Part shown: positions 28,616 through 38,000 of the stretch, one piece after another | How the letters are laid out: each line of letters opens with the position of its first letter | Numbering within the stretch: the first letter of the stretch is position 1 | Assembly: GCF_000981385.1 (NCBI RefSeq) | Contig: NZ_LATZ01000016.1 | Span: forward strand, 1-64,000 | Direction: 5' to 3' | Source of the DNA: Bacillus sp. SA1-12 | Lineage (GTDB): Bacteria; Bacillota; Bacilli; Bacillales; Bacillaceae | Length of the DNA stretch: 64,000 nt | Made by a program: the position numbers and the translations under genes | The notes under the pieces: generated by a model | Databases searched by the model: none | Told to the model about the DNA's origin: nothing | What the model saw: only the letters and a program-made list of their open reading frames with translations

Positions 28616-28652
28616 AGAGCCTTATTCAACTCGAATTGAATAAGGCTTTGTG
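28616..28652 (-). terminator. Terminator of the glycosyltransferase gene (possibly bidirectional)
   Basis: AGCCTTATTCAA / TTGAATAAGGCT stem; on the minus strand it is followed by CTTTTT. It may also end the GNAT transcript from the other side. Confidence 0.85.
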
Positions 28653-28659
28653 TCTCTCC

Positions 28660-29829
28660 TCATTTTTTGCTTTGAACAAAGGCATCAATAACTTCTAAAG
28701 CCTTTTCTGCTCCACCGCATTTTTGAAAACTTTCATTAATTTTTTTGATACCCTCTTTATAACTTTCGTTGGTTAGCACTTCTTTAACGGCATCCTTTAA
28801 CGTCTCAGGTTTTATATTGTCTTTTGATACTCTGTAACCAGCATTAAGATCCTTCAGACGCTGTGCCACCATCGGCTGATCCTTGTCATGCGGGATAACA
28901 ACCATTGGGACATTGAAGTGGATAGATTCATTCACGCTATTCATACCGCCATGGGTAATAAAGACATCCGTGTGCCCGAGTACCTTTAATTGCGGTACAT
29001 ATGAAGAGATGATAAAGTGCTCGGGGGCCTCTTTAATTTTGGTCATATCTACTCTTTCACCCGTAGCAATGACAACTTTTCCTTTGAAATCAGAAAATGC
29101 ATCAATACACGTATTAAAAAATTCTTCTGTACGGTCAAGAACCGTCCCCATTGAAATATAAAGAACTTGTTCGTTCTCTAATGTTTCGATGGGAAAGCTA
29201 TCTGTAGAAGCCCTTTGTGGAAATGTTGGTCCAATAAAGATATTTGAATCATCGAAGTTTTCGCTATGAGGTTGAAAATACCGGCTCGTAAATACAATCG
29301 TTAATTCAGCTGTATTACTCATAAACTGAACCATGCTCTCCGGCTCTATACCATAACATTCTTTCATTTGTACGATTAACTTTTCAGCCTCTACATCAGG
29401 TTTCAATCGAGATAAAGGCATGTTTTTAAGAAATTCTTTTGGAAACAAAAAGGATGCTGAGGAACAAATCCCAGGGATTTGCAAGTATTCTCTCACTAGT
29501 TGTCCCGCCCCAAATTTTTCATAAAACACCAAGTGGAAATTTATCTCCTGAGATAACTGTTTTGTGATCTCTAAAGTGTCCAATGAATTTTGAATTTGAA
29601 TTTTTAGAAAGGCTTTTAAACCAGCATTTGTATGTGGATCTATGGAAGCATTACTTAATAAATCGGGCTGAAGGTGAACAGTTGCGCCAACTCCTTCTAA
29701 GCGCTCTCTAAATTTTTCAGTTGTAATATAGTGAACGTTGTCTCCTCTTTCCGCAAAAGCTTTTACAATGCCAAGAGTAGGATTGACATGCCCTTCTGCT
29801 GGAAAATTAACCATTAAAATGTTTGCCAT
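28660..29829 (-). CDS. MGT-family glycosyltransferase (GT1, macrolide-glycosyltransferase-like)
   Basis: UDP-sugar dependent glycosyltransferase of the GT-B fold, 389 aa. The N-terminal motif FPAEGHVNPTLG and the C-terminal donor-site motif THGGMNSVNESI are clear. Relatives such as B. subtilis YjiC and YojK glycosylate flavonoids, macrolides and other small hydrophobic acceptors, often in detoxification. ATG 29829 was preferred over the GTG three codons upstream because the latter overlaps AAGGAG too closely. It is a single gene placed between two sugar-catabolic units. Confidence 0.9.
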   Translation of the reverse strand: MANILMVNFPAEGHVNPTLGIVKAFAERGDNVHYITTEKFRERLEGVGATVHLQPDLLSNASIDPHTNAGLKAFLKIQIQNSLDTLEITKQLSQEINFHLVFYEKFGAGQLVREYLQIPGICSSASFLFPKEFLKNMPLSRLKPDVEAEKLIVQMKECYGIEPESMVQFMSNTAELTIVFTSRYFQPHSENFDDSNIFIGPTFPQRASTDSFPIETLENEQVLYISMGTVLDRTEEFFNTCIDAFSDFKGKVVIATGERVDMTKIKEAPEHFIISSYVPQLKVLGHTDVFITHGGMNSVNESIHFNVPMVVIPHDKDQPMVAQRLKDLNAGYRVSKDNIKPETLKDAVKEVLTNESYKEGIKKINESFQKCGGAEKALEVIDAFVQSKK

Positions 29830-30208
29830 CTGAATCACACTCCTTGTCTAAATACTTACAACGTACTAATTCTCTTACTCTTTTCTCTTTGACTAGTAAG
29901 GATACAAATCCTCCCCACTCCTCTAATAACTATTAATTCTAACTAGAAAACCAGTTCAGTATGTCATTGAATCTAACCTACTATTTAATTTATCCTTTAA
30001 AACACATCAGTGGCTGGCAACGTAAACAGTTTTAACATATTTTACCTTTACAGGCAACAAAAATGATTGTTGCCAGAATCTTAAATTCTATTATTTGTTT
30101 TATAAAATTGAGCGATAATCTTCAATATTCAGAGCCAGCAAATTTAAACGTGATCTTATTGAGGGAAAATCTTGTAACCCCGCATCTACTTAGATTTATA
30201 GGTTTTAT
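29830..30208. other. Intergenic with a strong hairpin
   Basis: Holds the divergent promoter of the glycosyltransferase. GGCAACAA-AAATGA-TTGTTGCC (30053-30074) is a perfect 8-bp stem without a T-run; it might be an operator or RNA hairpin. No gene. Confidence 0.5.
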
Positions 30209-30337
30209 AAAAAAATAATGCAACTTTTTTAAAAATTTTGAAGTAATTTCGATTCAATAGATGCTTTTAAACAAAATAAATTTACAATTTTTTCGAAAGT
30301 TAGTCCATTCACTCAAGGGTTGTAAACGCTTTATAAT
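30209..30337 (+). promoter_or_regulatory. Shared promoter module, copy 3, with cre-like site
   Basis: AAAAAAATAATGCAAC, AAAAATTTTGAAG (30231), AAATTTACAATTTTTTCG with AAAGTTAGTCCATTC, then TGTAAACGCTTTAT (30321-30334) overlapping -10 TATAAT (30332-30337). Order and spacing agree with copies 1 and 2. It lies 70 bases before the ytfQ-like gene. Confidence 0.82.
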
Positions 30338-30406
30338 CACCTTATAGAAATTCAAAAACGACTTAGATGACATTTTTGAATGAAAGAAAAAAGGGAGGTT
30401 TATAGA

Positions 30407-31426
30407 ATGGAAAAATTTTTAAAAGGAAAAACAATTTTACTTCTTATGATGGCGCTCATGCTTCTATTATCAGCTTGCAGCTCAGCGGGTACGGGCGGAC
30501 AATCGGATAGTGCAGGAGCTGGTGGGGGGGATTCGAAATCTGGTGATAAGCTCGTCATTGGTTTTTCGCAAGTTGGAGCAGAAAGTGAATGGAGAACAGC
30601 CAATACAAAATCGATGCAGGATGCCATTAAAGCTGCTGGGCATGAATTGAAATTCTCAGATGCTCAGCAAAAACAAGAAAATCAAATTAAGGCACTTCGT
30701 TCATTTATTGCTCAAAAGGTAGATGCGATTGTCTTCTCTCCAGTTGTGGAAACTGGATTTGAAACAGTGTTAAAGGAAGCGAAGGATGCAGGAATCCCAG
30801 TCTTTCTAGCTGACCGTGCGGTTGATATTAAAGATGATTCACTTTGGGTAACGTTCTTAGGATCAGACTTTGTAGAAGAAGGAAGAAAAGCTGCGAATTG
30901 GTTAGTAGAAGAAACGGCTGATGCAGAAGGTGATGTTAATATCGTTGAGCTTCAAGGAACAGTAGGCTCTGCTCCAGCGATTGACCGTAAAAATGGGTTT
31001 GAAGAAGTTATTAAAGATCATCCAAATCTTAAAATCATTAAATCACAAACAGGTGATTTCACACGTGCAAAAGGTAAAGAAGTTATGGAAGCGTTCTTAA
31101 AATCTGAAGGTGACAACATTGATGTGTTATACGCCCATAACGATGATATGGCAATTGGTGCGATTCAAGCGATTGAAGAGTACGGATTAAAGCCTGGGGA
31201 AGATATTAAAATCATTGGCGTAGATGCAGTTAAAGGAGCTTTCGAGGCAATGGCAGCAGGCAAAATGAATGTCACAGTTGAGTGTAATCCGTTATTTGGC
31301 CCGCAAATGGTTGAATTAATTGAGGCGCATTTTGCTGGTGAAGAAATTCAAAAGCGTGTAGCTGTAGAAGAAAGCATGTATACAATGGATCAAGCAGAAG
31401 AGCTTCTTCCAACTCGTGAGTATTAA
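30407..31426 (+). CDS. YtfQ-like sugar-binding lipoprotein of an ABC importer
   Basis: Extracellular receptor of 339 aa anchored by the lipobox LLSAC (Cys24) and followed by a Gly/Ser-rich linker. It strongly resembles the E. coli galactofuranose-binding protein YtfQ, with shared blocks GFSQVGAESEWR, QQKQENQIKA, NIVELQGTVG, GDFTRAKGKEVME and AHNDDMAIGAIQAI. YtfQ binds furanose forms of galactose and arabinose, so a furanose is the best guess here. ATG 30407 was chosen: GGGAGG lies 8 bases upstream and the signal peptide starts there. First gene of a five-gene operon. Confidence 0.9.
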   Translation: MEKFLKGKTILLLMMALMLLLSACSSAGTGGQSDSAGAGGGDSKSGDKLVIGFSQVGAESEWRTANTKSMQDAIKAAGHELKFSDAQQKQENQIKALRSFIAQKVDAIVFSPVVETGFETVLKEAKDAGIPVFLADRAVDIKDDSLWVTFLGSDFVEEGRKAANWLVEETADAEGDVNIVELQGTVGSAPAIDRKNGFEEVIKDHPNLKIIKSQTGDFTRAKGKEVMEAFLKSEGDNIDVLYAHNDDMAIGAIQAIEEYGLKPGEDIKIIGVDAVKGAFEAMAAGKMNVTVECNPLFGPQMVELIEAHFAGEEIQKRVAVEESMYTMDQAEELLPTREY

Positions 31427-31451
31427 TCAAGGAAATTAACATAAAAAACAA

Positions 31452-31497
31452 GGCCACTAGGGAAGTAGTAGATCTTACTATTAACAAACTAGTGGCT
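31452..31497 (+). other. Intercistronic stem-loop
   Basis: GGCCACTAG / CTAGTGGCT flanking a 28-base interior that can also pair partly. No T-run. Such hairpins often stabilise binding-protein mRNA or lower expression of the genes downstream; that role is inferred. Confidence 0.65.
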
Positions 31498-31526
31498 ATT
31501 AAAATAAGAGATTGTTAGGAGGGTAA

Positions 31527-33041
31527 ATGGTGAAGAAGCAAGCTCCAGTATTAGTCATGCAAGGCATAACCAAGGAGTTTCCAGGTGTGAAAGCTTTATC
31601 AAATGTTCAGTTAAACCTGTACCCTGGAGAGGTGCACGCTTTAATGGGAGAAAATGGTGCAGGGAAGTCAACACTTATTAAAGTGTTAACCGGTGTATAC
31701 ACATTTGATGAAGGTTCCGTCACGTTAAATGGAAAACCAATTGGGGTAACTACTCCTCTTGAAGCACAAAATTTAGGGATTAGCACGGTCTATCAGGAAG
31801 TGAATTTATGTACAAACTTATCTGTAGTTGAAAATATTTTCATAGGCCGGGAAATCATGAAAAGAGGCCGTCTTGATTGGAAAGAAATGACTCGCCAGGC
31901 AAAAGAGTTACTTAAAACCCGATTAAACCTAGAGATTGACGTAACCAAACAGTTGTCATCCTATTCTGTAGCAATTCAGCAAATGATAGCGATTGCCCGT
32001 TCCCTTAAAGTATCTGCAAAGGTACTCATTCTCGATGAACCAACTTCAAGCCTTGATCAAAATGAGGTTAACCAATTGTTTCATGTCATGCGCAAATTGA
32101 AACAAGAGGGCTTAGCGATCGTTTTTGTCAGTCATTTCCTCGATCAAATTTACGAAATCACAGATCGACTAACCGTTTTGCGTAACGGCACATGGATTGG
32201 TGAATATATGACGAAAGAAATTGACAGACTGGAATTAGTTACGAAGATGATCGGCAAGGACCTAAATGAGCTTAAGTCGACTGAAAGAGAAAATAACCAT
32301 GCAGGTGAAAAGAAAAAGCTATTTCTGCAAGGAAAAAATATTTCAAAGAAAGGCAAAATTGCTCCCTTTGATCTCGCTATCCATGAAGGAGAAATTGTCG
32401 GTCTTGCAGGACTCCTCGGTTCAGGCAGGACGGAATTAGCTAGATTATTGTTTGGGGCAGATCGAGCTGATTCTGGCGAAATTAAGTTAAATGGCAAAAA
32501 GGCGAATCTTTCCTCTCCTAAACAAGCGATTTCAAATGGTATCGCATTTTGTTCGGAAAACCGAAAAGCAGAAGGAATTATTGCGGATCTCACAATTCGA
32601 GAAAATATGATTTTAGCTATGCAGGGTATCAAAGGATGGTTCAGGTATATTCCGAAGAAAAAACAAATTGAAATTGCGGACGAATATATCAAACTATTAA
32701 ACATCAATCCGCCAAATCCGGAGCAATTAATCAAAAATCTAAGCGGCGGAAATCAACAAAAGGTTCTGCTTGCAAGATGGCTGATTACAAATCCAAATTT
32801 ACTCATTTTAGATGAACCAACAAGAGGGATTGATGTAGGAGCAAAAGCAGAAATTCAAAAATTAATGCTTTCATTAAGTAAAGATGGGAAGTCAATTTTG
32901 TTTGTTTCTTCAGAAATAGAAGAAGTGCTGCGTACTTGTCGTAAAATTGCTGTCCTCAGGGATCATCATAAGGTGACAGAAATTGAAAACAACCAGCAAA
33001 TTACACAAAAAGACATAATGAAGGCAATGGCTGGGGGATAA
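31527..33041 (+). CDS. YtfR-like sugar ABC transporter ATPase (two ABC domains)
   Basis: 504-aa fused ATPase of the monosaccharide (CUT2) class that drives uptake through the two permeases downstream. The N-terminal domain has Walker A GENGAGKST at 41-49 and Walker B LILDEPTSSLD. The second domain has the degenerate P-loop GLLGSGRTEL normal for this class, signature LSGGNQQK near residue 406 and LILDEPTRGID. Closest recognisable relatives are YtfR, RbsA and AraG. ATG start after TAGGAGGG. Confidence 0.93.
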   Translation: MVKKQAPVLVMQGITKEFPGVKALSNVQLNLYPGEVHALMGENGAGKSTLIKVLTGVYTFDEGSVTLNGKPIGVTTPLEAQNLGISTVYQEVNLCTNLSVVENIFIGREIMKRGRLDWKEMTRQAKELLKTRLNLEIDVTKQLSSYSVAIQQMIAIARSLKVSAKVLILDEPTSSLDQNEVNQLFHVMRKLKQEGLAIVFVSHFLDQIYEITDRLTVLRNGTWIGEYMTKEIDRLELVTKMIGKDLNELKSTERENNHAGEKKKLFLQGKNISKKGKIAPFDLAIHEGEIVGLAGLLGSGRTELARLLFGADRADSGEIKLNGKKANLSSPKQAISNGIAFCSENRKAEGIIADLTIRENMILAMQGIKGWFRYIPKKKQIEIADEYIKLLNINPPNPEQLIKNLSGGNQQKVLLARWLITNPNLLILDEPTRGIDVGAKAEIQKLMLSLSKDGKSILFVSSEIEEVLRTCRKIAVLRDHHKVTEIENNQQITQKDIMKAMAGG

Positions 33042-33045
33042 CGTG

Positions 33046-34068
33046 ATGAAATCAAAATTGTTTTGGCCTATCGTCGTCTTGATCATCATTTTATTAATCA
33101 ATCTATTCTTTGATAAAAACTTCTTTTCTATTGAAGTGAAAAACGGTTATTTAACTGGCAGTTTAATAGATATTTTAAATAGGGGAGCTCCCTTGTTGCT
33201 TGTTTCGATAGGAATGACACTTGTAATTGCGACAAAAGGAGTGGATCTTGGCGTTGGTTCAGTGATTGCAATGGCTGGCGCAGTTGGAGCTATGACAGTA
33301 AGCGGGGCAGATGGTGATGGTTTAGGACCGCTATTTACGGCAATTGGTCTTGTTATCATGATCTCAATTATAGCTGGTTTATGGAATGGAGTGCTTGTTT
33401 CGAGAATTGGGATTCAGCCAATTGTTGCCACATTAATTCTTATGGTTGCAGGACGTGGTATTGCGCAACTAATAACAGATGGTCAAATCATGACCGTTTA
33501 TTATGACCCTTACACGTTCATTGGCGGTGGGCACCTCCTAATGCTGCCATTTTCCATTTTTATCGTAGGGGCTGTTTTGGCGATAGCAGCATTTTTAACG
33601 AGAAAAACAGCAATGGGATTATTTATTGAATCGGTTGGAACCAATCCGGAAGCTAGCCGCCTTTCAGGTATCAATTCAAAAAATATTTTAGTAATGGTTT
33701 ATGTGTTTTCTGGAATATGCGCGGGAATCGGCGGGTTAATTTTAAGTTCTAACGTTGCTAGTGCTGATGGAAACAATGCAGGTCTTTGGTATGAGCTTGA
33801 TGCCATTTTAGCCGTTGTCATAGGAGGAACATCATTGAATGGCGGCCGATTTAACTTGATGGGTACAGTCATTGGTGCCCTTATCATTCAAAGTTTAACA
33901 ACTACGATTTACTCGATTGGTATAGCACCAGAAATCAACCTTGTAGTAAAAGCCATTGTGGTACTACTTGTTTGTCTATTGCAATCATCTGAGTTCAGAA
34001 AGAAAGTATTTGGCGGATTTGCAGTAAAAAAATCAGAAAAGAAACGAGAGGGAGTGACCGTATCATGA
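33046..34068 (+). CDS. YtfT-like sugar ABC transporter permease
   Basis: Membrane subunit of 340 aa with about 8-10 hydrophobic segments. CUT2 permease motifs include GMTLVIATKGVDLGVGS and the conserved AVVIGGTSLNGG loop. Size and order match E. coli ytfT. It begins 5 bases after the ATPase stop; GTG at 33043 is the alternative start. It overlaps the next permease by 4 bases. Confidence 0.92.
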   Translation: MKSKLFWPIVVLIIILLINLFFDKNFFSIEVKNGYLTGSLIDILNRGAPLLLVSIGMTLVIATKGVDLGVGSVIAMAGAVGAMTVSGADGDGLGPLFTAIGLVIMISIIAGLWNGVLVSRIGIQPIVATLILMVAGRGIAQLITDGQIMTVYYDPYTFIGGGHLLMLPFSIFIVGAVLAIAAFLTRKTAMGLFIESVGTNPEASRLSGINSKNILVMVYVFSGICAGIGGLILSSNVASADGNNAGLWYELDAILAVVIGGTSLNGGRFNLMGTVIGALIIQSLTTTIYSIGIAPEINLVVKAIVVLLVCLLQSSEFRKKVFGGFAVKKSEKKREGVTVS

Positions 34069-35060
34069 CGAAAAAAATCCAGTTAGACTCAAAACATCTC
34101 CCTTTAACAGCAACCATTCTGTTATTTATCTTAATGTTCCTATTTGGTTCGCTTCGATATACTGGCTTTTTTTCAACTCAGGTTTTCTTAAACTTGTTTA
34201 TTGATAACGCATTTCTAATTGTTGTTGCTGTTGGAATGACATTTGTGATTTTATCAGGAGGAATTGATCTCTCTGTTGGTTCAATTATTGCGTTAACGAG
34301 TATGGTAGCAGCGAGTTTGACAATGAACGCACAGCTTTCTCCAGCTCTGGTTATCCCAATCAGTTTACTTATTGGTACCGTCCTTGGTTTTTGTATGGGA
34401 TGCCTAATCCATTATTTTAACTTACAGCCATTTATCGTTACACTTGCCGGCATGTTCCTTGCCAGAGGACTATGTTATCTCATCAGTGTTGAATCGATTA
34501 CGATCGACAATGGATTTTTCAATTTTATGGCAAGCACCAGAATCCCGGTTGGCGGCGGAAATTTTATTTCCATTAGTGTCATTATCGCAATGGTCGTTGT
34601 GATTGCCGCTATTTTTGTTGCTCATTACTCGAAATTTGGCCGTAATGTTTATGCATTAGGCGGCAGTGAACAATCTGCATTATTAATGGGATTACCTGTC
34701 GGGAAAACAAAAATTATGATCTATACAATCAGCGGGTTTTGTTCATCCCTTGCCGGCCTCATTTTCACTTTCTATATGTTGTCAGGATATGGGTTACATG
34801 CAAACGGGCTGGAGCTTGATACGATTGCGGCAGTTGTAATCGGCGGCACTCTCCTTACTGGTGGTGCCGGGTATGTAGCAGGAAGTGTTGTTGGGGTGCT
34901 CATTTTAGGGATTATCCAAACAGTGATCGTGTTTGAAGGAACGTTAAGCTCTTGGTGGACAAAGATTGCGATTGGAGCATTGCTATTATTATTTATTGTA
35001 TTACAACGAGTCATCGTAGCAAGAAGCAAGATGAACCAAGCATCTATTTCAGCACATTAA
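34065..35060 (+). CDS. YjfF-like sugar ABC transporter permease
   Basis: Second permease, 331 aa, the same length as E. coli YjfF. Motifs GMTFVILSGGIDLSVGS and AVVIGGTLLTGG mark the CUT2 family. It starts inside the previous gene (ATGA overlap), so translation is coupled. A heterodimeric permease is the mark of the YtfT/YjfF subtype and separates this system from ribose- or AraH-type importers with one permease. Confidence 0.92.
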   Translation: MTKKIQLDSKHLPLTATILLFILMFLFGSLRYTGFFSTQVFLNLFIDNAFLIVVAVGMTFVILSGGIDLSVGSIIALTSMVAASLTMNAQLSPALVIPISLLIGTVLGFCMGCLIHYFNLQPFIVTLAGMFLARGLCYLISVESITIDNGFFNFMASTRIPVGGGNFISISVIIAMVVVIAAIFVAHYSKFGRNVYALGGSEQSALLMGLPVGKTKIMIYTISGFCSSLAGLIFTFYMLSGYGLHANGLELDTIAAVVIGGTLLTGGAGYVAGSVVGVLILGIIQTVIVFEGTLSSWWTKIAIGALLLLFIVLQRVIVARSKMNQASISAH

Positions 35061-35073
35061 AGGAGTGTGAATC

Positions 35074-38000
35074 ATGAGAAAAAGGAAAAAATTGTCCGTC
35101 TTTTTATTGACGGTTATGATGTTTAACACGCTTTCCGGATTATGGCCTCAGGTCTCATCAGCAGAAGAAGCAAGCTCTGCATCTCCTGAGATGATCCTTC
35201 ATTATGATATGAAGGCATCAGAAAAAAATGGGGAGCAAATAACGATAAAAGATGTGTCCGGAAATGGAGCAACTTTTGACGGAGTATTTAAGAATCCGGA
35301 AAATGGCCAATTCGTTCATAATTATGAAGTTGGCTATGTGTCGTTTAATGGTGGAAGTTCAACATCAAAAAGCGGTTATATTGAAATACCGAAAAGTGAA
35401 GATGGTTCAGATTTATTAACCGGTTTACAGGATGTAACCGTTTCTGCACTTGTGAATTGGAGTAATGATGGGGCCAATCGTTGGATTTTTGGTTTAGGAG
35501 CAGTAACTGATGATGCGGAGAATGGGAATAAATATTTCTTCGTTACACCGCAACATGGTTCAGGAAATGTAGCAGCAACAGGAATTTCCAAAGCTGGCTG
35601 GAGAAATGAATCTCTTGTCAAAGCAACATCGGCAATGAAAGCTGATAAATGGGAGGTAGCCACTGTTGTCTTCTCTGGCCAAGCCAATACGATTACCTTA
35701 TATGTAAATGGGGCAAAGGTGGCAACAGGATCAGCAGGCGGGAAAAAATTATCGGAAATTATTGATCCGTCAGCTGGTTTTTCAGGATTTATCGGAAAAT
35801 CAATTTTTAAAAATGATTCCTTTTTTAAAGGAATGATCGGTGATTTCCGTGTTTACAATGGGGCGCTTTCAGATGAACAGGTTGCTAACGTTTATACTGA
35901 AACATCTAGCAAAATAGCAAAAATCAATCAGCTTGTGATCAATGATGCATCAGAGTCTTTGGATATTACTGAATATGTAAACAGTGGTGATGAAAGTATT
36001 AATCATATCACAAGTAATCTAGCCCTTCCTGCAAAGGGCAAGCATGGTGTAGATCTAACATGGAGTTCAAGCAATACTGAAGTTATTGCAAATGATGGAA
36101 CCGTTACTCGTCCTGAAAAAACTGAGTCAAATGCAGAAGTTGAGTTAACAGCAAATTTAGCTTATGAAGGACTGACAGCAAAGAAACAATTTACGGTAAC
36201 TGTTTTAAAGGAATATACGGATGAACAAGTTGTAGAGCTTGATGCATCAAACGTAACGATTATTAACGCAGATAATGTAAAAGGGAATCTAAGCTTACCG
36301 GTATCAGGTGAAGAAGGGAGTTCCATTACGTGGGAATCCTCAAATCCCGAGACGGTGAAAGGATCTGCAGAGGCAGCTGAAAACAATAAAATGCTCGGCT
36401 GGGTCACAAGACCTGAAGCAGATACAAAGGTTACTTTAACAGCGACCATTTCAAAAGGGGAAGCTGAAACGAAAAAGGAATTTCTTCTTACAGTCAAAAA
36501 GGATCCAGGTGCATTGACTTATGATGCTTATTTCTTCTCTTATTTCACGGGAGAATACGAAGGTGGAGAGGAAATATCTTTCGCAACAGCAGAAAATCCG
36601 TTAAAATGGCGTGCCTTAAATAATGGCCAATCGGTCATTCAGTCAAACATGGGTGAAAAGGGCCTTAGAGATCCATTTATCATCCGATCTCCAGAAGGAG
36701 ATAAATTTTATATGTTGGCGACGGACTTAAAAATGGGTGAAAGCACAAACTTTGACCAAGCGCAAATCACAGGAAGCCATTCCCTTATGGTTTGGGAGTC
36801 AGATGATCTTGTCAATTGGAGCGAACAGCGAATGGTAGAAGTGGCTCCTAAAACCGGCGGCAATACATGGGCGCCCGAAGCTGTTTATAACGAAAAAACG
36901 GGTGAATATGTTGTATTCTGGGCGTCTTCAATGAAAAATGAAGAAACGTATGGCGATTACCCAAATGGAAGACCAGCAGGACAGTACAATGTGATGTATT
37001 ACGCTACAACTAGGGATTTCCATACTTTCTCTGAACCAAAAGTGTTTATCGATGAAGGATTCCCTACAATCGATACAAGTTTTGTTCAAGATAATGGCAC
37101 ATTTTATCGCTTTACAAAATCTGAAGTGAATTACAGAGTGTATTACGAGAAAGCAACGGATATCTTCCAAGATAAAGATGGAATCAAAGAAAATGGGTTC
37201 CAATATGATGTAATACCTGGCACAAAGGATGGAAACAGAGGATTGATCGGTCACCAAGGAAACAATGAAGGACAAACCATCTTTAAAGATATCCATGATG
37301 ATAAATGGTATATGTTCTTAGATTCCTGGCCATATCATGTTCGCTTGTCGACAAACTTAGAGGATGGATCGCAATTTGTGAACAATTTACTTCCCGAATC
37401 TGAATATGCGCTGCCGCCAGGACCGCGACATGGTACGGTAATACCGATCACTCGCGCTGAATACAATGCCCTTCAAGAAAAATATGGCATGCCTTCACCA
37501 GAACAATCTGAAAAACCAGTTGTTCACTATACATTTGACCAAGAAGATGTTGATGGAACAACTGTAAAAGATGTTTCAAATAATGGTTTTGATGCCAAAT
37601 TAGTAGGCGGGTCTAACATTGTTTCAAATGATACAGTTGGGAAATCTTCAGGAGCAGTAGAGTTAGATGGAAGCACAGGATATGTTGAGCTGCCAGAAAA
37701 TATGATTAAAGACCTTAACCTGGAAAGCATGACAATGTCTACTTGGGTTAAAGTAGACGGTAATCAAGCAAATCAACGCATCTTTGATTTTTCTTCAAAT
37801 ACTGGAAGAGTAGCAAACCGCAATACGATGTATTTAAGTACACAGGGAGATTCAGGTAACCTGGAATTTGCGATTGTTACACCTTTTACTGAAAAATTTG
37901 CCAATCAACATTCACTTTTAGGAAGTTCCTATAAATATGCTGTGAGAGGACCAATGCTTTCAACAGCAAATTGGCACCATGCAGCTATGACAATTGAGGG

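Noticed and set aside
32150..32734. 194-aa minus-strand open frame inside the sugar ATPase gene
   Set aside because: Antisense to conserved ABC motifs; a codon-bias shadow.
36928..37296. Minus-strand open frame of 122 aa inside the largest GH43 gene
   Set aside because: It is antisense to a conserved catalytic domain and lacks start signals. The same applies to the other minus-strand frames inside the enzyme genes.
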